Assembly: GCA_027315455.1 (NCBI GenBank)
Contig: DAHUXZ010000001.1
Location: 1 to 64,000, forward strand
Length of the DNA: 64,000 nucleotides
Direction of reading: 5' to 3'
DNA from: Thermoplasmata archaeon
GTDB lineage: Archaea; Thermoplasmatota; Thermoplasmata; Lutacidiplasmatales; UBA184
The notes beneath the pieces are model-generated. The model ran no database searches, was not told the DNA's origin, and saw only the letters and a program-made list of their open reading frames with translations. Positions 1-8,474 of this stretch are shown here, in pieces; within the stretch, counting starts at the first letter, position 1; every line of letters begins with the position of its first letter. The position numbers and the translations under genes are program-made.

Positions 1-477
1 GCGCTCGGGGTCCTCGCCGCGTCCGCCCGCGCCCTGGGCCGGCTCGCCCACGAGCGCGCGACCGGCGCCCTCGTCGCCGTCGACCTCGGCGCCACCCCGG
101 GTCCCCGGCTCGCGGCGCCGCGCTACCGGCTCGCCGGCCGGCCGGACGAGCTTCGCCGCCGGCCGGACGGCCGGCTCGTCCCGGTCGAGTTCAAGAGCCG
201 GAACGCTCCGCCCGGCGGGCCCCCCGCGTCCCACCGTCTCCAGGTCGCGGCGTACTGCCTCCTCCTCGAGGAGACGACGGGCCGGCCGCCGCCGTTCGGG
301 CGGCTGCGCTACGGCGACGGCACGGAGTTCGAGGTCCCGTGGGACGCCGACCAGCGCGCCGAGCTCCTCGCCCTCCTCCGCGAGATGCGCCGCCCCTACG
401 ACGGACGGGCCCGCCCAAGCCCCCGGCGCTGCGCCCGGTGCGCCTGGAGGCCGCGGTGCGACGCCGCGGCGGCCTAG
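1..477 (+). CDS. Cas4/Dna2-like RecB-family nuclease, C-terminal part
   Basis: The reading frame enters from the left edge, so the N terminus is missing; 158 residues are visible. It resembles a Cas4/Dna2-type exonuclease of the PD-(D/E)xK fold: GRPDEL gives the metal-binding Asp (residue 49), PVEFKSR the E-x-K pair (E63, K65) and LQVAAY the Q-x3-Y motif (Q81, Y85). The tail has C-x2-C-x5-C (C144, C147, C153), the C-terminal cysteines that in Cas4 hold an iron-sulfur cluster with a fourth, N-terminal cysteine that would lie outside the window. Such nucleases act in CRISPR adaptation or in general DNA repair; no cas gene or repeat array is visible here, so a stand-alone repair role is as likely. 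The stop overlaps the end of the convergent methyltransferase gene by 4 bp. Confidence 0.75.
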   Translation, partial: ALGVLAASARALGRLAHERATGALVAVDLGATPGPRLAAPRYRLAGRPDELRRRPDGRLVPVEFKSRNAPPGGPPASHRLQVAAYCLLLEETTGRPPPFGRLRYGDGTEFEVPWDADQRAELLALLREMRRPYDGRARPSPRRCARCAWRPRCDAAAA

Positions 478-1265
478 CCGGCCCCGGACCGCGGGCGCCG
501 ACGGCACCAGTAGACCTCGGTGCGGTAGGGGATCTCGACGGTCGCCCGCCCCCGGGTCGCCGGGTCGCGCTCGAGCTCCTCGCGCACGGCCTCGGCGAAC
601 GACGCCCGGTCCGCGTCCGAGAGCGTCCCGATGGCGCTGACGGAGGTGAAGCGGTCGACGACCGTCTCGGGGCTCGCCGGCTGGACCAGGGAGAACTCCG
701 CGCGCCGAAGGGGGGTGAACCGCTCGCGCGCCGCTCGGGTCGTGAACGCCGGCCGCCAGACCGAGGGGCGGGCGCGGGGGATCGCGCCCGCCTGCGCCTC
801 CACGAGCTGCCCGAGGCGCCGGACCCAGCCGACGGTCTCGTCCCTCCGGTTCCAGACGAGTCCGAACCCGCCGTTCGGACGGAGCACGCGGGCGACCTCC
901 TCGAGCGCCGGCGGCCCCGCGAACCAGTGGAACGCCTGGGCGACGACGACGGCGTCGAACGCCGCCGCGGAGAACGGGAGCGCCTCGGCGCGCGCGGCGA
1001 CGAGGTCGGCCGGGCCGAGCCGGCGCCGGAAGACCGTCCGCATGCCGCGGGTGAGCTCCGCGGCGATGACCCGGGCGCCGGTCGCGCGAACGGCGCGGGT
1101 CATCTTCCCCGTCCCCGCGGCGAGGTCGAGGACGGTGCGCCCGGGCCGGAGGCCGATCCGCTCCGCCAGCTCGGCGATCGCGGCCGCCGGGTACTCCGGG
1201 CGGCCGCGCTCGTAGGCCTCCGCGTTGCGCTCGAACCCGGCGATCGCCGGATGCGGCGGCTCCAT
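474..1265 (-). CDS. class I SAM-dependent methyltransferase
   Basis: Predicted soluble methyltransferase of 263 residues. The glycine-rich SAM site is VLDLAAGTGK near the N terminus, followed by an acidic residue after the second strand (VIAAELT), RAEALPF (motif II region) and a VARVLRPNGG loop typical of the UbiE/Methyltransf_11 group. The FDAVVVAQAFHWF segment is common in this subfamily. The substrate cannot be told from sequence. I chose the ATG at 1265 (MEPPHP); an in-frame TTG at 1292 would add nine residues. The gene is divergent from ndk, and an AAGCTTTT element near 1331-1338 lies between them. It converges on the nuclease gene with a 4-bp overlap. Confidence 0.85.
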   Translation of the reverse strand: MEPPHPAIAGFERNAEAYERGRPEYPAAAIAELAERIGLRPGRTVLDLAAGTGKMTRAVRATGARVIAAELTRGMRTVFRRRLGPADLVAARAEALPFSAAAFDAVVVAQAFHWFAGPPALEEVARVLRPNGGFGLVWNRRDETVGWVRRLGQLVEAQAGAIPRARPSVWRPAFTTRAARERFTPLRRAEFSLVQPASPETVVDRFTSVSAIGTLSDADRASFAEAVREELERDPATRGRATVEIPYRTEVYWCRRRPRSGAG

Positions 1266-1363
1266 CGCGGCGCCCAGCCCGGCGCGGCTCAAGGCGTTGC
1301 GCCCCGCGCCCGGTTCCGCCGGCCCTCCGAAAGCTTTTCCCCGACCCCGAGTTCGGCGGCCCG

Positions 1364-1822
1364 ATGGCCGAGGGGATCGTCGAGCGGACCCTGGTGCTCG
1401 TGAAGCCGGACGGGGTGAAGCGCGGGGTCGTCGGGGAGATCCTCGCTCGGTTCGAGCGCAAGGGGCTCAAGATCGTCGCGGCGAAGCTCGTCCAGGTGAC
1501 GCCGGAGCTCGCCGCGCGGCACTACGCCGAGCACGCCGAGAAGCCGTTCTACCCGGGTCTCGTCCAGCACATCACCTCGGGTCCCGTATTCGCCCTCGCG
1601 CTCGAGGGCCGCAGCGCGATCGCCGTCGTCCGGCTGATGACCGGGGCGACGAACCCGCAGACCGCCGCGCCCGGTACGATCCGGGGCGACTTCGGTCTCG
1701 CGGTCACGCCGAACCTCATCCACGCCTCCGACGCCCCGGCGACGGCCGAACGCGAGCTCGCGCTCTACTTCGGGCCCGCCGACTTCGTCGCGTACGCCCG
1801 GAGCGGTCAGGAGTTCACCTAG
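1364..1822 (+). CDS. ndk: nucleoside diphosphate kinase
   Basis: Transfers the gamma phosphate of ATP to NDPs through a phospho-histidine intermediate. The 152-residue length is normal for the family. K14 lies in LVLVKPDGVKRG, and the catalytic histidine is H120 in NLIHASDA, the archaeal form of the usual N-x2-HGSDS signature. Arg and Asn residues of the nucleotide pocket (VRLMTGATNP) are present. It is the first gene of a short plus-strand operon: the Sua5-type gene starts 4 bp after its stop and methionine aminopeptidase follows. An AAGCTTTT box at 1331-1338 lies about 26-30 nt before the ATG, in line with the leaderless promoters of this window. Confidence 0.97.
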   Translation: MAEGIVERTLVLVKPDGVKRGVVGEILARFERKGLKIVAAKLVQVTPELAARHYAEHAEKPFYPGLVQHITSGPVFALALEGRSAIAVVRLMTGATNPQTAAPGTIRGDFGLAVTPNLIHASDAPATAERELALYFGPADFVAYARSGQEFT

Positions 1823-1826
1823 CCGG

Positions 1827-2393
1827 ATGCCGTCGCGGATCGACCGGCCGCTGCGCGCCCTCGCCGCCGGGGGGGTCATCGTGTATCCCACGGACACCCT
1901 CCTCGGGCTCGGCGCCCGGGCGACGGACCCCGCGGCCGTCGCGCACCTGTTCGCGCTCAAGGGCCGGCCCGGCGGCGTCCCGATCTCGATCGCCGTCTCC
2001 TCCTACGACGAGCTCGAGCGCTGGGCCGAGCTCGCCCCGCCCGCACGGGCGTGGGTCCGCCGCGCCCTCCCCGGTCCGTTCACGGTCCTCGCGCGGGCCT
2101 CGCTTCGGGCCCGACGGTCGCTCGCGCCGGGGATCGTCGGCCCCGGCGGGACGATCGGCCTGCGCATCCCCGACCACGCGACGGCCCGCGCCCTCGCCCG
2201 CGCCGCGGGCCCGCTCACCGCCACCTCGGCCAACCGCCACGGCGCGCCGCCGTGCCGCCGTATCGCGCAGGCACGGCGGGCGTTCGGCGCGGAGGTCGCC
2301 GCCTACGTGCCGGCGGTGCCGGCGCCCTCGGGGCGGCCGTCCACGATCGTCGACTGGACCGGTGGCCGTCCCCGCTTCGCCGAGCGGCGGTAG
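1827..2393 (+). CDS. Sua5/YciO/YrdC-family threonylcarbamoyl-AMP synthase
   Basis: Predicted to make threonylcarbamoyl-AMP from threonine, bicarbonate and ATP, the first step of t6A formation on ANN-decoding tRNAs. The 188-residue protein is a single YrdC domain without the C-terminal Sua5 domain. Family motifs are visible: VYPTDTLLGLG (about residues 19-29), KGRPGGVPISI (45-55), GPGGTIGLRIP and TATSANRHG, the last two forming the nucleotide and threonine pocket. PSTIVDWTG close to the C terminus is also typical. The gene sits 4 bp after ndk and its stop lies 4 bp before the map start. A YciO-like paralogue of unknown substrate cannot be excluded. Confidence 0.88.
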   Translation: MPSRIDRPLRALAAGGVIVYPTDTLLGLGARATDPAAVAHLFALKGRPGGVPISIAVSSYDELERWAELAPPARAWVRRALPGPFTVLARASLRARRSLAPGIVGPGGTIGLRIPDHATARALARAAGPLTATSANRHGAPPCRRIAQARRAFGAEVAAYVPAVPAPSGRPSTIVDWTGGRPRFAERR

Positions 2394-2397
2394 CGCG

Positions 2398-3282
2398 ATG
2401 GCCGACGCGTACCCGCCGGACCTTCCCGCGTGGCGCGCGGCGGCGCGGATCGCCGCCGACGCCCGCGAGCTCGGCCTGCGGCTCGCCGTTCCCGGTATCC
2501 CGCGCCGCGAGCTGGCCGATCGCATCGAGGGCTACATCCGCGACCACGGCGCCGAGCCGGCGTTCCCGGCGAACCTCTCGCGGAACGTCGAGGCGGCGCA
2601 CTACACCCCCTCGCCCGACGACGACGCGGTCCTCGAGCCCGGCGATCTCCTCAAGGTCGACGTCGGGGCGCACATCGGCGGGGCGATCGCCGACACGGCG
2701 TTCACCGTCGAGGTCGGCGGGATGCACCGCCATGCCCATCTCGTACGGGCCGCGAAGGAGGGGCTCGAGGCGGGGATCCGCGAGGTGCGCCCCGGCGGCT
2801 CGGTGGACGACATCGGCCGCGCGATCGAGGCGGCGATCCACGCCCGCGGCCTCAAGCCGGTGCGGGACCTCACCGGTCACTCGATCGAGCGCTACCTCCT
2901 CCACGCCGGCCAGTCGATCCCGAACGTCGGCGGGATGAGCGACGAGCGGCTGCGGGAAGGGGAGATCATCGCGATCGAGCCGTTCGCGACGAACGGCCTC
3001 GGGAGCATCGGCAACGGACCGTTCGGGAACATCCTCCGATTCCGGGCCGACCCGGGGGCCTCCGAGCCGGTCCTCGCCCGCCTCTTCGCCCGCTTCCGCA
3101 CCCTCCCGTTCGCCCTGCGCTGGGTCGACGTGGCCGACCGGCCGGTCCTCACGCGCCACCGCCGCCTCCTCCAGGTCTACCCGGTCTTCGTCGAGCGCGG
3201 CGGGGGCCTGGTCGCCCAGGCGGAGCACACCGTCCTGGTCACGGCCGACGGGCCCGAGGTCCTCACCGCGCTCCCCGGATAG
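2398..3282 (+). CDS. map: methionine aminopeptidase, type II
   Basis: Removes the initiator methionine from nascent proteins. The 294 residues show the pita-bread metallopeptidase fold with all five metal ligands: D88 (KVDVGAH), D99 (IADTAF), H161 (TGHSIERY), E194 (IAIEPFAT) and E276 (QAEHTVLV), plus the substrate-binding histidine H68 in NVEAAHYTP. The insertion between H161 and E194 and the overall length fit the archaeal/eukaryotic type II form. The ATG at 2398 follows the Sua5-type stop by 4 bp, so ndk, the Sua5-type gene and map are probably cotranscribed. The gene ends 12 bp before the convergent permease gene. Confidence 0.96.
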   Translation: MADAYPPDLPAWRAAARIAADARELGLRLAVPGIPRRELADRIEGYIRDHGAEPAFPANLSRNVEAAHYTPSPDDDAVLEPGDLLKVDVGAHIGGAIADTAFTVEVGGMHRHAHLVRAAKEGLEAGIREVRPGGSVDDIGRAIEAAIHARGLKPVRDLTGHSIERYLLHAGQSIPNVGGMSDERLREGEIIAIEPFATNGLGSIGNGPFGNILRFRADPGASEPVLARLFARFRTLPFALRWVDVADRPVLTRHRRLLQVYPVFVERGGGLVAQAEHTVLVTADGPEVLTALPG

Positions 3283-3294
3283 CGCGGCGGGCCG

Positions 3295-4314
3295 TCACCC
3301 CGCGTGCGCCCGGGCGAGGTACTTCTCGACCCCGTCGCACGCGAGCGCGACGGCGAGCCCGAACAGGGCGATCGTGGCGGCGGGGAACGCGTACATCCAC
3401 CACGCCCCGACGCCCGCTACCGACCAGCCGTGGCAGGTCCCCTGGGCGAGAAGGTAGCCCCATTCCGGGAAGACCCCGTTCGGGAGCGGGGTGAGGAGCG
3501 GGTAGACCGGGTTGCCGGACGGCGCGCCGAAGCACGCGAGGAACGGGAAGACCGTGAGGACGAAGAAGATCCCCGCGACGTCCGGTGGCATCTGGGCGAG
3601 GACGGGCGCGTAGCTGTTCGGCAGGATGTGGCGGCGCAGGACGCGGACGGCGCCGGCGCCCGACGCCTCGGCGGCCTCGACGAACGGCCGCTGGGCGACC
3701 TCGCGGGCCCGCGCGCGGACGAGCCGGGCGTACGCCGGCCAGAGGACGAGGACGTAGAGGAGGACGAAGACCGGAAGGTACGCCGCGGGACGGAGGAACA
3801 CCTCGACGTTGACGAGGAGGATCGTCGCGAGGAGGAACGGCGGGACCCCGGCGAGCAGGTCGGTGAAGAACGTGACCGCGAGGTCGAGGCCTCCGCCCTC
3901 GCGCGCCCCCGCGACGCCCCCCAGGAGCAGGCCGACGAGCGCGGCCCCGCCGAGGATCCCCCCGACGATCCCGAGGTCGAAGGGGGCGGCCTGGACGAGG
4001 GCGCGCAGCTCGTCGATCCCTCCGGACGCGACGTGGAGGACCCCGAGCGGATGGGCCGCCGACGGGCCGGCGGCGGGGCCCGGCGTGACGAGGCCCGCGA
4101 CGAGCGGCAGCCGGTCGATCGCCGCCCCGTCCGACCCGAGGGCGAACGCCGCCGCGCCGGCGAAGAGCGCGAGGACGATCGCGCCCGCCCAGAGCTCGGG
4201 GTTGCCGCCGAGGTAGCGGAACCGCTCGACCAGGGGACGCCGGAAGCGGGGGGGCGGCCCGTCGGCCGGAAGCCGGCCGGGCGGGGGGGGCGGCAGGGCG
4301 CGGCGCCGGCCCAT
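3295..4314 (-). CDS. ABC transporter permease, DppC/OppC type
   Basis: Membrane permease of 339 residues from the peptide/nickel family of ABC importers. There is a proline-rich cytoplasmic N terminus, a first membrane segment near AGAIVLALFAGAAAFALGS, a periplasm-facing loop, then five more hydrophobic segments. The EAA loop that contacts the ATPase is EASGAGAVRVLRRHILPNSY, typical of DppC. The ATG overlaps the stop of the upstream propeller-permease gene (ATGA), so the two are translationally coupled and form the permease heterodimer. No ATPase or separate binding-protein gene lies next to it in the window; downstream is the convergent map gene. Confidence 0.9.
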   Translation of the reverse strand: MGRRRALPPPPPGRLPADGPPPRFRRPLVERFRYLGGNPELWAGAIVLALFAGAAAFALGSDGAAIDRLPLVAGLVTPGPAAGPSAAHPLGVLHVASGGIDELRALVQAAPFDLGIVGGILGGAALVGLLLGGVAGAREGGGLDLAVTFFTDLLAGVPPFLLATILLVNVEVFLRPAAYLPVFVLLYVLVLWPAYARLVRARAREVAQRPFVEAAEASGAGAVRVLRRHILPNSYAPVLAQMPPDVAGIFFVLTVFPFLACFGAPSGNPVYPLLTPLPNGVFPEWGYLLAQGTCHGWSVAGVGAWWMYAFPAATIALFGLAVALACDGVEKYLARAHAG

Positions 4315-7202
4315 CAGGCCCGCCTCCGCTCGCGCGGGTCGAGGGCCCGGGCGAGGACGTCCGAGGCGAGGGTCGCGCCGAGCACGAGGAGGATGAGAAG
4401 GAAGACCGCCACCTGGTAGAAGTTCCCCGCGAGCGGTCCCGTGAAGCCGAGCGGGGTCTGCTGCAGGTGGGTCAGCTCGAGGAAGAAGATCGTGCCGAAC
4501 CCGGGGTCGTCGAAGATCGTCTCGACGACGGCCTGGGTCCCGATGAACACGGGCAGCGTGAGCCCCATCAGCAGGACGAAGATCGGCAGGACGCGCCGGC
4601 CGGTGTGGGTCCAGAGGAGCCGGCGTTCGTCGACCCCGCGCGCCCGCGCGGCGGCGATGTGGGGCTCGCGCGCCGCATCGGCCACGAGGTGGCGGGCGTG
4701 GCGGAGGAACACCGCGACGTAGACGGACGCGATCGCGGCGGCCTGGAGGAGGGTCTTCGCGAGGACGACCCCCTCGAACGCGAGGTCGCCGTGGAGCAGG
4801 CCGTCGACGAGCGGCAGCCCGGTCGGCGACGTGGTCGACCCGACCCCCACCCAGCTCGGGTAGCCTCCGTGGGCCACGAACCATGCCGTCGACGGCAACT
4901 CCCCGAACGGGCTGTCGCCGAACGTCGCGCGCAGCGGGGGGGCGAGCCCCAGGACCAACAGGAGACCGACGAGGAACGACGGCAGGAAGAGACCGATCGC
5001 CGAGACGACCCGGGCGACGGGGTCGAGCACGCCCTCCGGTCGCCAGCCGGCCCGGAGGGCGATCGGGTAGGCGACCGCCGCCGAGATCGCGAGGGCGATG
5101 GCGCCGAGCTCGAGGGAGCTCGGGAGCCACCACGCGAGGAACTGCGTCACCGGCTCGCGCAGGTCGGCGTAGACGGCGTAGCCCCAGGCGCCCGTGAACA
5201 GGCGCTCGATCAGGGTCCCGAACCCCCAGAAGAACGCCGTCGACGTGCAGGCGAGGTCGGACCAGGTGCACGTCGGGGAGACCACGCCGGGGGCGAGGAT
5301 CCCGGGCGGACGGTGGAGCCCGAAGTCGACGAGCACCGTCCCGAAGAAGTAGAGGACCGCGAGCAGGAGGATCGTCTGGACGGGGATGAGGATCGCCCGC
5401 ATGACGACGTACCGCGCGAACGGCGACAGCAGCGAGGGGGGTAGACCGGCCGCGACGCGCCGTCGGCTGAGCTCGCCCGCGGCGACGACGCCGAGCGCGA
5501 CGGCGATCGCGAGGAGCGGCAGCGTGAACGCGAGCCCCGACGGGTCGATCCGGTCCGCGGCCAGGGCCGCGAGGGCCGCCTCGACGCGGACATCCGAGAT
5601 CCCCTGCCCGTCGACGACGACCGTGCGGGACGCGGCGCGGTAGGGGCCCGTCGCCGGCGTAGAGAGGACGCTCGTGCCGTTCGGGGCCGTGAGCGCGAAG
5701 GCGCCCTGGGGATCCGAGACGGCCGTGGCGGTGAAGCCGTACGGGCCGACGAGGGTCACCGTGACCCCGGCGATCGGCGCGCCGGAGGCCGCGCTCTCGA
5801 CGGTGCCCGTCACCGGGTAGGTCCACAGGGGGGCGAGGACGATCGCGAGCGGCGGGACGGGGCCGTCGACGACGAGCGATCCGAGGTCGGGCGCGTAGCC
5901 CGTCGCGTCGACCTCGACCGGGTACGAGCCGTTCGCGAGCGCGAACGCGAAGGACCCGTTCGCCGCCGTCGTCGCGAGCGCCCCCCCGACGCTCACGAGG
6001 GCCCCGGCGATCGGCCCTCCGCCCTGGGCGCTGACCGTGCCGGTCACGGACCAGCGGAACGGGCCGCCCGCGCGGCCGTAGGCGGTGAGGCACCCCCCGT
6101 CGGAGGCCGCGTAGAGGCTGCCGTCCGAGAGGGCCGGCGACGCGAACGCGTAGGTCCCGAGGGCCGCCGTCGCCTCGACGGCGCCGGTCGCGGGGTCCAT
6201 CCGCCACAGCTCGAAGACGCCGTTCGCGACGACGTAGAGCGCGTTCGATGTCGCGAGCGGGGCGGCGAGGTTCTCGAACGGGGAGAACTCCCCGCCGGTC
6301 TCCCACTCGACGGCGCCGGTGGTGCGGTTGAGCGCGAGGACCGAGCCACTGTCGAGCTGGGCGAAGACGGACTGGGGGGTGAGGGCCGGGGTCGCATGGA
6401 TCGAGTCCGCGTGGCCGCCGAGCGCCCCCGAACGGACCCACTCGAGATGCCCGTCGGACTCGGAGAAGGCGCTCACCCGGCCGGCGAGGTCGCCGACGAC
6501 GACGACCCCCCCGCCGGCGGCCGGCGCCGTCGCGACGCCGGCGCCGACCGAGGTCGACCAGTCGACCGTGCCCGAATCGCTCAGCGCCTCGAGGGTGCCG
6601 TTCGCCCCCACGACGAACAGGCGGCCGCCGTCGGCCGAGATCGCGCCGCCCACCGGCTGGCTCAGGGCCTGGCGCCAGAGCGCCGAGCCGCTGGCGACGC
6701 CGAACGCCTCGATGAGCCCCGAGGTGGTCCCGACCACGATCGCCCCGTTCGCGACGGTGATCCCTTGGACGACCGCCGAGCCCAGGTTGAGCTGCCAGAG
6801 CGGCGTTCCGGTCGTCGCGTTGAACGCGCTCAGGTTCCCGCGCGCCGACGCGACGAGGAGCTCATCGCCCACGATCTCGGGGGTGACGGGCTCGACGCCG
6901 ACGGTCCGGTTCCAGAGGACGGAGCCGTTCGCGGAGAGGTTGACCGCGAAGACCGTCCCGAGGTCATCGGCGACGTAGAGGCGGTCGCCGTCGACGACCG
7001 GTCCGGCACGCAGATGGTAGGAGGAGAGGCAGGCCGACCACGTCTGCGTCGCGAGGGTCGGGCCCCCCAGCGGGGAGTAGCCGCTGCGGTTGTCGCTGCC
7101 GTGGTAGGTCGTCCAGCCGTCCGGGGACGACGCGGTCGCCGTGAGGAGCGTCGCGGCGCTCAGTCGCCCCGGTGCGGCGCCGCCGAACGGGAGCGGGGCC
7201 AC
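4314..7202 (-). CDS. beta-propeller / CarboxypepD_reg / DppB-type permease fusion
   Basis: A 962-residue fusion. Residues about 30-380 form repeated blades with PQQ-like wording (GTVFAVNLS, GNLSAFNATTGTPLWQ, GLIEAFGVASGSALW, GRVSAFSESDGHLEW, GSVLALNRTTGAVEW). Two carboxypeptidase-regulatory-like Ig domains follow (about 385-470 and 470-555; VTGTV...IAGALVSVGG and VTGTV...IAGVTVTLVG). A first membrane helix (about 557-577) leads to LSRRR and then a full DppB permease with the loop HIAAARARGVDERRLLWTH. The arginines after the first helix place the propeller outside the cell. Many N-x-S/T sites agree with export. The first ordinary start in frame is GTG at 7202, but a hydrophobic stretch (TVVLLLISVVLV) is encoded just upstream without any ATG, GTG or TTG, so the true start is unclear. 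It follows the two MetE-like genes and overlaps the DppC-type gene. Confidence 0.85.
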   Translation of the reverse strand: MAPLPFGGAAPGRLSAATLLTATASSPDGWTTYHGSDNRSGYSPLGGPTLATQTWSACLSSYHLRAGPVVDGDRLYVADDLGTVFAVNLSANGSVLWNRTVGVEPVTPEIVGDELLVASARGNLSAFNATTGTPLWQLNLGSAVVQGITVANGAIVVGTTSGLIEAFGVASGSALWRQALSQPVGGAISADGGRLFVVGANGTLEALSDSGTVDWSTSVGAGVATAPAAGGGVVVVGDLAGRVSAFSESDGHLEWVRSGALGGHADSIHATPALTPQSVFAQLDSGSVLALNRTTGAVEWETGGEFSPFENLAAPLATSNALYVVANGVFELWRMDPATGAVEATAALGTYAFASPALSDGSLYAASDGGCLTAYGRAGGPFRWSVTGTVSAQGGGPIAGALVSVGGALATTAANGSFAFALANGSYPVEVDATGYAPDLGSLVVDGPVPPLAIVLAPLWTYPVTGTVESAASGAPIAGVTVTLVGPYGFTATAVSDPQGAFALTAPNGTSVLSTPATGPYRAASRTVVVDGQGISDVRVEAALAALAADRIDPSGLAFTLPLLAIAVALGVVAAGELSRRRVAAGLPPSLLSPFARYVVMRAILIPVQTILLLAVLYFFGTVLVDFGLHRPPGILAPGVVSPTCTWSDLACTSTAFFWGFGTLIERLFTGAWGYAVYADLREPVTQFLAWWLPSSLELGAIALAISAAVAYPIALRAGWRPEGVLDPVARVVSAIGLFLPSFLVGLLLVLGLAPPLRATFGDSPFGELPSTAWFVAHGGYPSWVGVGSTTSPTGLPLVDGLLHGDLAFEGVVLAKTLLQAAAIASVYVAVFLRHARHLVADAAREPHIAAARARGVDERRLLWTHTGRRVLPIFVLLMGLTLPVFIGTQAVVETIFDDPGFGTIFFLELTHLQQTPLGFTGPLAGNFYQVAVFLLILLVLGATLASDVLARALDPRERRRA

Positions 7203-7334
7203 GAGGACGACGCTGATGAGCAGGAGAACGACCGTTCCCCGATCCGTCCGACCCCCTCCCGTCGCGCGCGACGCGCGGCGGGAGGACCCCCTCGCGTTTC
7301 AGGCTTTGCGCGAGACGGCTGCGGCCGGTGCGCC

Positions 7335-8474
7335 TCAGGACCGCCCATCCTGCTCGACGCGGGCGAGGCGCGCGCCCTCGACCATGTTCGTGAGCTTGGC
7401 GTAGGCGATTCCGAGCCGCCGGGTCCTCAGCCCGCAGTCGGGGTTCACCCAGATGCGGCCGGGGTCGCCGAGGATCTTCGCGGCCCGCCCGATCCGCTCG
7501 GCGACCTTCGGCGGGGTCTCGACCTCGTCCCGGTGGACGTCGAGGACACCGAGGCCGACGTCCCGGGTGTCGCCGTACTCGCGCAGGACGTGGAGGATCT
7601 CGTAGCCGTCCCGTCCCTCGATGTCCCGGTTCGCGAACTCCCACGCCCACTGGCGGCACCGCTTCGCCTCGAGGAGCGCGGGAAACAGCGTGCGGTAGTC
7701 GGAGAAGCAGATGTGCATCGAGAACTCGGCGTCGAGCCCTTCGGTGGCCGCATTGAACCCTTCGACGACGAGGTCGGCCTCGTCCGGGTGGGTGCCGGCG
7801 GCCGGCTCGTCGATCTGGATCACGCGGCAGCCCCGCGCGATGAGCGCCTGCAACGTCGGGCGGAGCGCGCGGCGCGCCAGCTCGACGACGAACTCGCGCT
7901 GGGCGCTGCGGCGGACGGCCCGCGTCTTCCATCCGGGATGGCGCGCGAGGTAGTACTCGTTGTACGTCCAGTCGGCGAGGGTGTACGGCCCCGTGATCGG
8001 CAGCTTCGGCTCGCCCGCGGCGTGGGTGCGGACGAAGTCGAACTCCTCGAGGTGGTACGGGCGGTCGAGCCGGATCTCCCCGGTGACCGCCGCCTTGAGG
8101 TAGTACTTGTTGTCGAAGGAGCGCACGTGGCCCTGGAACTGGAACCCGTGCATCTGGCGGATCGGGTACTCGTACATCTCGACGCGCCGCGCCTCGCCGT
8201 CGTAGACGCGGTCGAGGCCGGCCGTCTCGAAGAACTTGAGCCCGAAGAGCGCCCCCCAGTCGCGCACCGTGGCGGCGCCGACCTCGCGGGAGGCGTCGCC
8301 GAGGAACGCGCGGAGGGCGGGGTCGTCCTTCGCGGCGAACCCGAGGCGGTCGTTCCACTCCGAGAACTCCGCCCGCGCCCGCTCGTCGAGCGGCTCGCCC
8401 CGCTGGCCCTTGAGCTGCCAGGAGGGCTTCGCGAGGCTCCCGATCTCCTGCGTCGGGTAGAGCGGGCGGGTCAT
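7335..8474 (-). CDS. MetE-like methionine synthase, catalytic (zinc) half
   Basis: A 379-residue protein of the cobalamin-independent methionine synthase C-terminal family (Meth_synt_2), predicted to methylate homocysteine. Zinc-site residues are present: the H-x-C pair in SMHICFSDY, an acidic residue in WAWEFANRD and the distal cysteine in NPDCGLRTR. VIQIDEPAAG supplies the conserved substrate-site acidic motif. Length is half of bacterial MetE; many archaea carry such core enzymes. It is encoded directly after a second MetE-like protein with a 4-bp overlap (ATGA), as in split MetE pairs of some thermoacidophilic archaea. The methyl donor is not evident from sequence. The propeller-permease gene follows about 130 bp downstream. 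Confidence 0.88.
   Translation of the reverse strand: MTRPLYPTQEIGSLAKPSWQLKGQRGEPLDERARAEFSEWNDRLGFAAKDDPALRAFLGDASREVGAATVRDWGALFGLKFFETAGLDRVYDGEARRVEMYEYPIRQMHGFQFQGHVRSFDNKYYLKAAVTGEIRLDRPYHLEEFDFVRTHAAGEPKLPITGPYTLADWTYNEYYLARHPGWKTRAVRRSAQREFVVELARRALRPTLQALIARGCRVIQIDEPAAGTHPDEADLVVEGFNAATEGLDAEFSMHICFSDYRTLFPALLEAKRCRQWAWEFANRDIEGRDGYEILHVLREYGDTRDVGLGVLDVHRDEVETPPKVAERIGRAAKILGDPGRIWVNPDCGLRTRRLGIAYAKLTNMVEGARLARVEQDGRS

Noticed and set aside
1-477. CRISPR locus suggested by the Cas4-like nuclease
   Set aside because: No direct repeats with spacers and no other cas gene were seen; Cas4-like proteins also occur outside CRISPR loci.
3295-6441. A 1048-codon open frame on the minus strand covering both permease genes
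   Set aside because: Only its last third is a real protein (the DppC-type permease). The first part is Arg/Pro-rich translation of the other frame, a common effect of high GC content with few stop codons.
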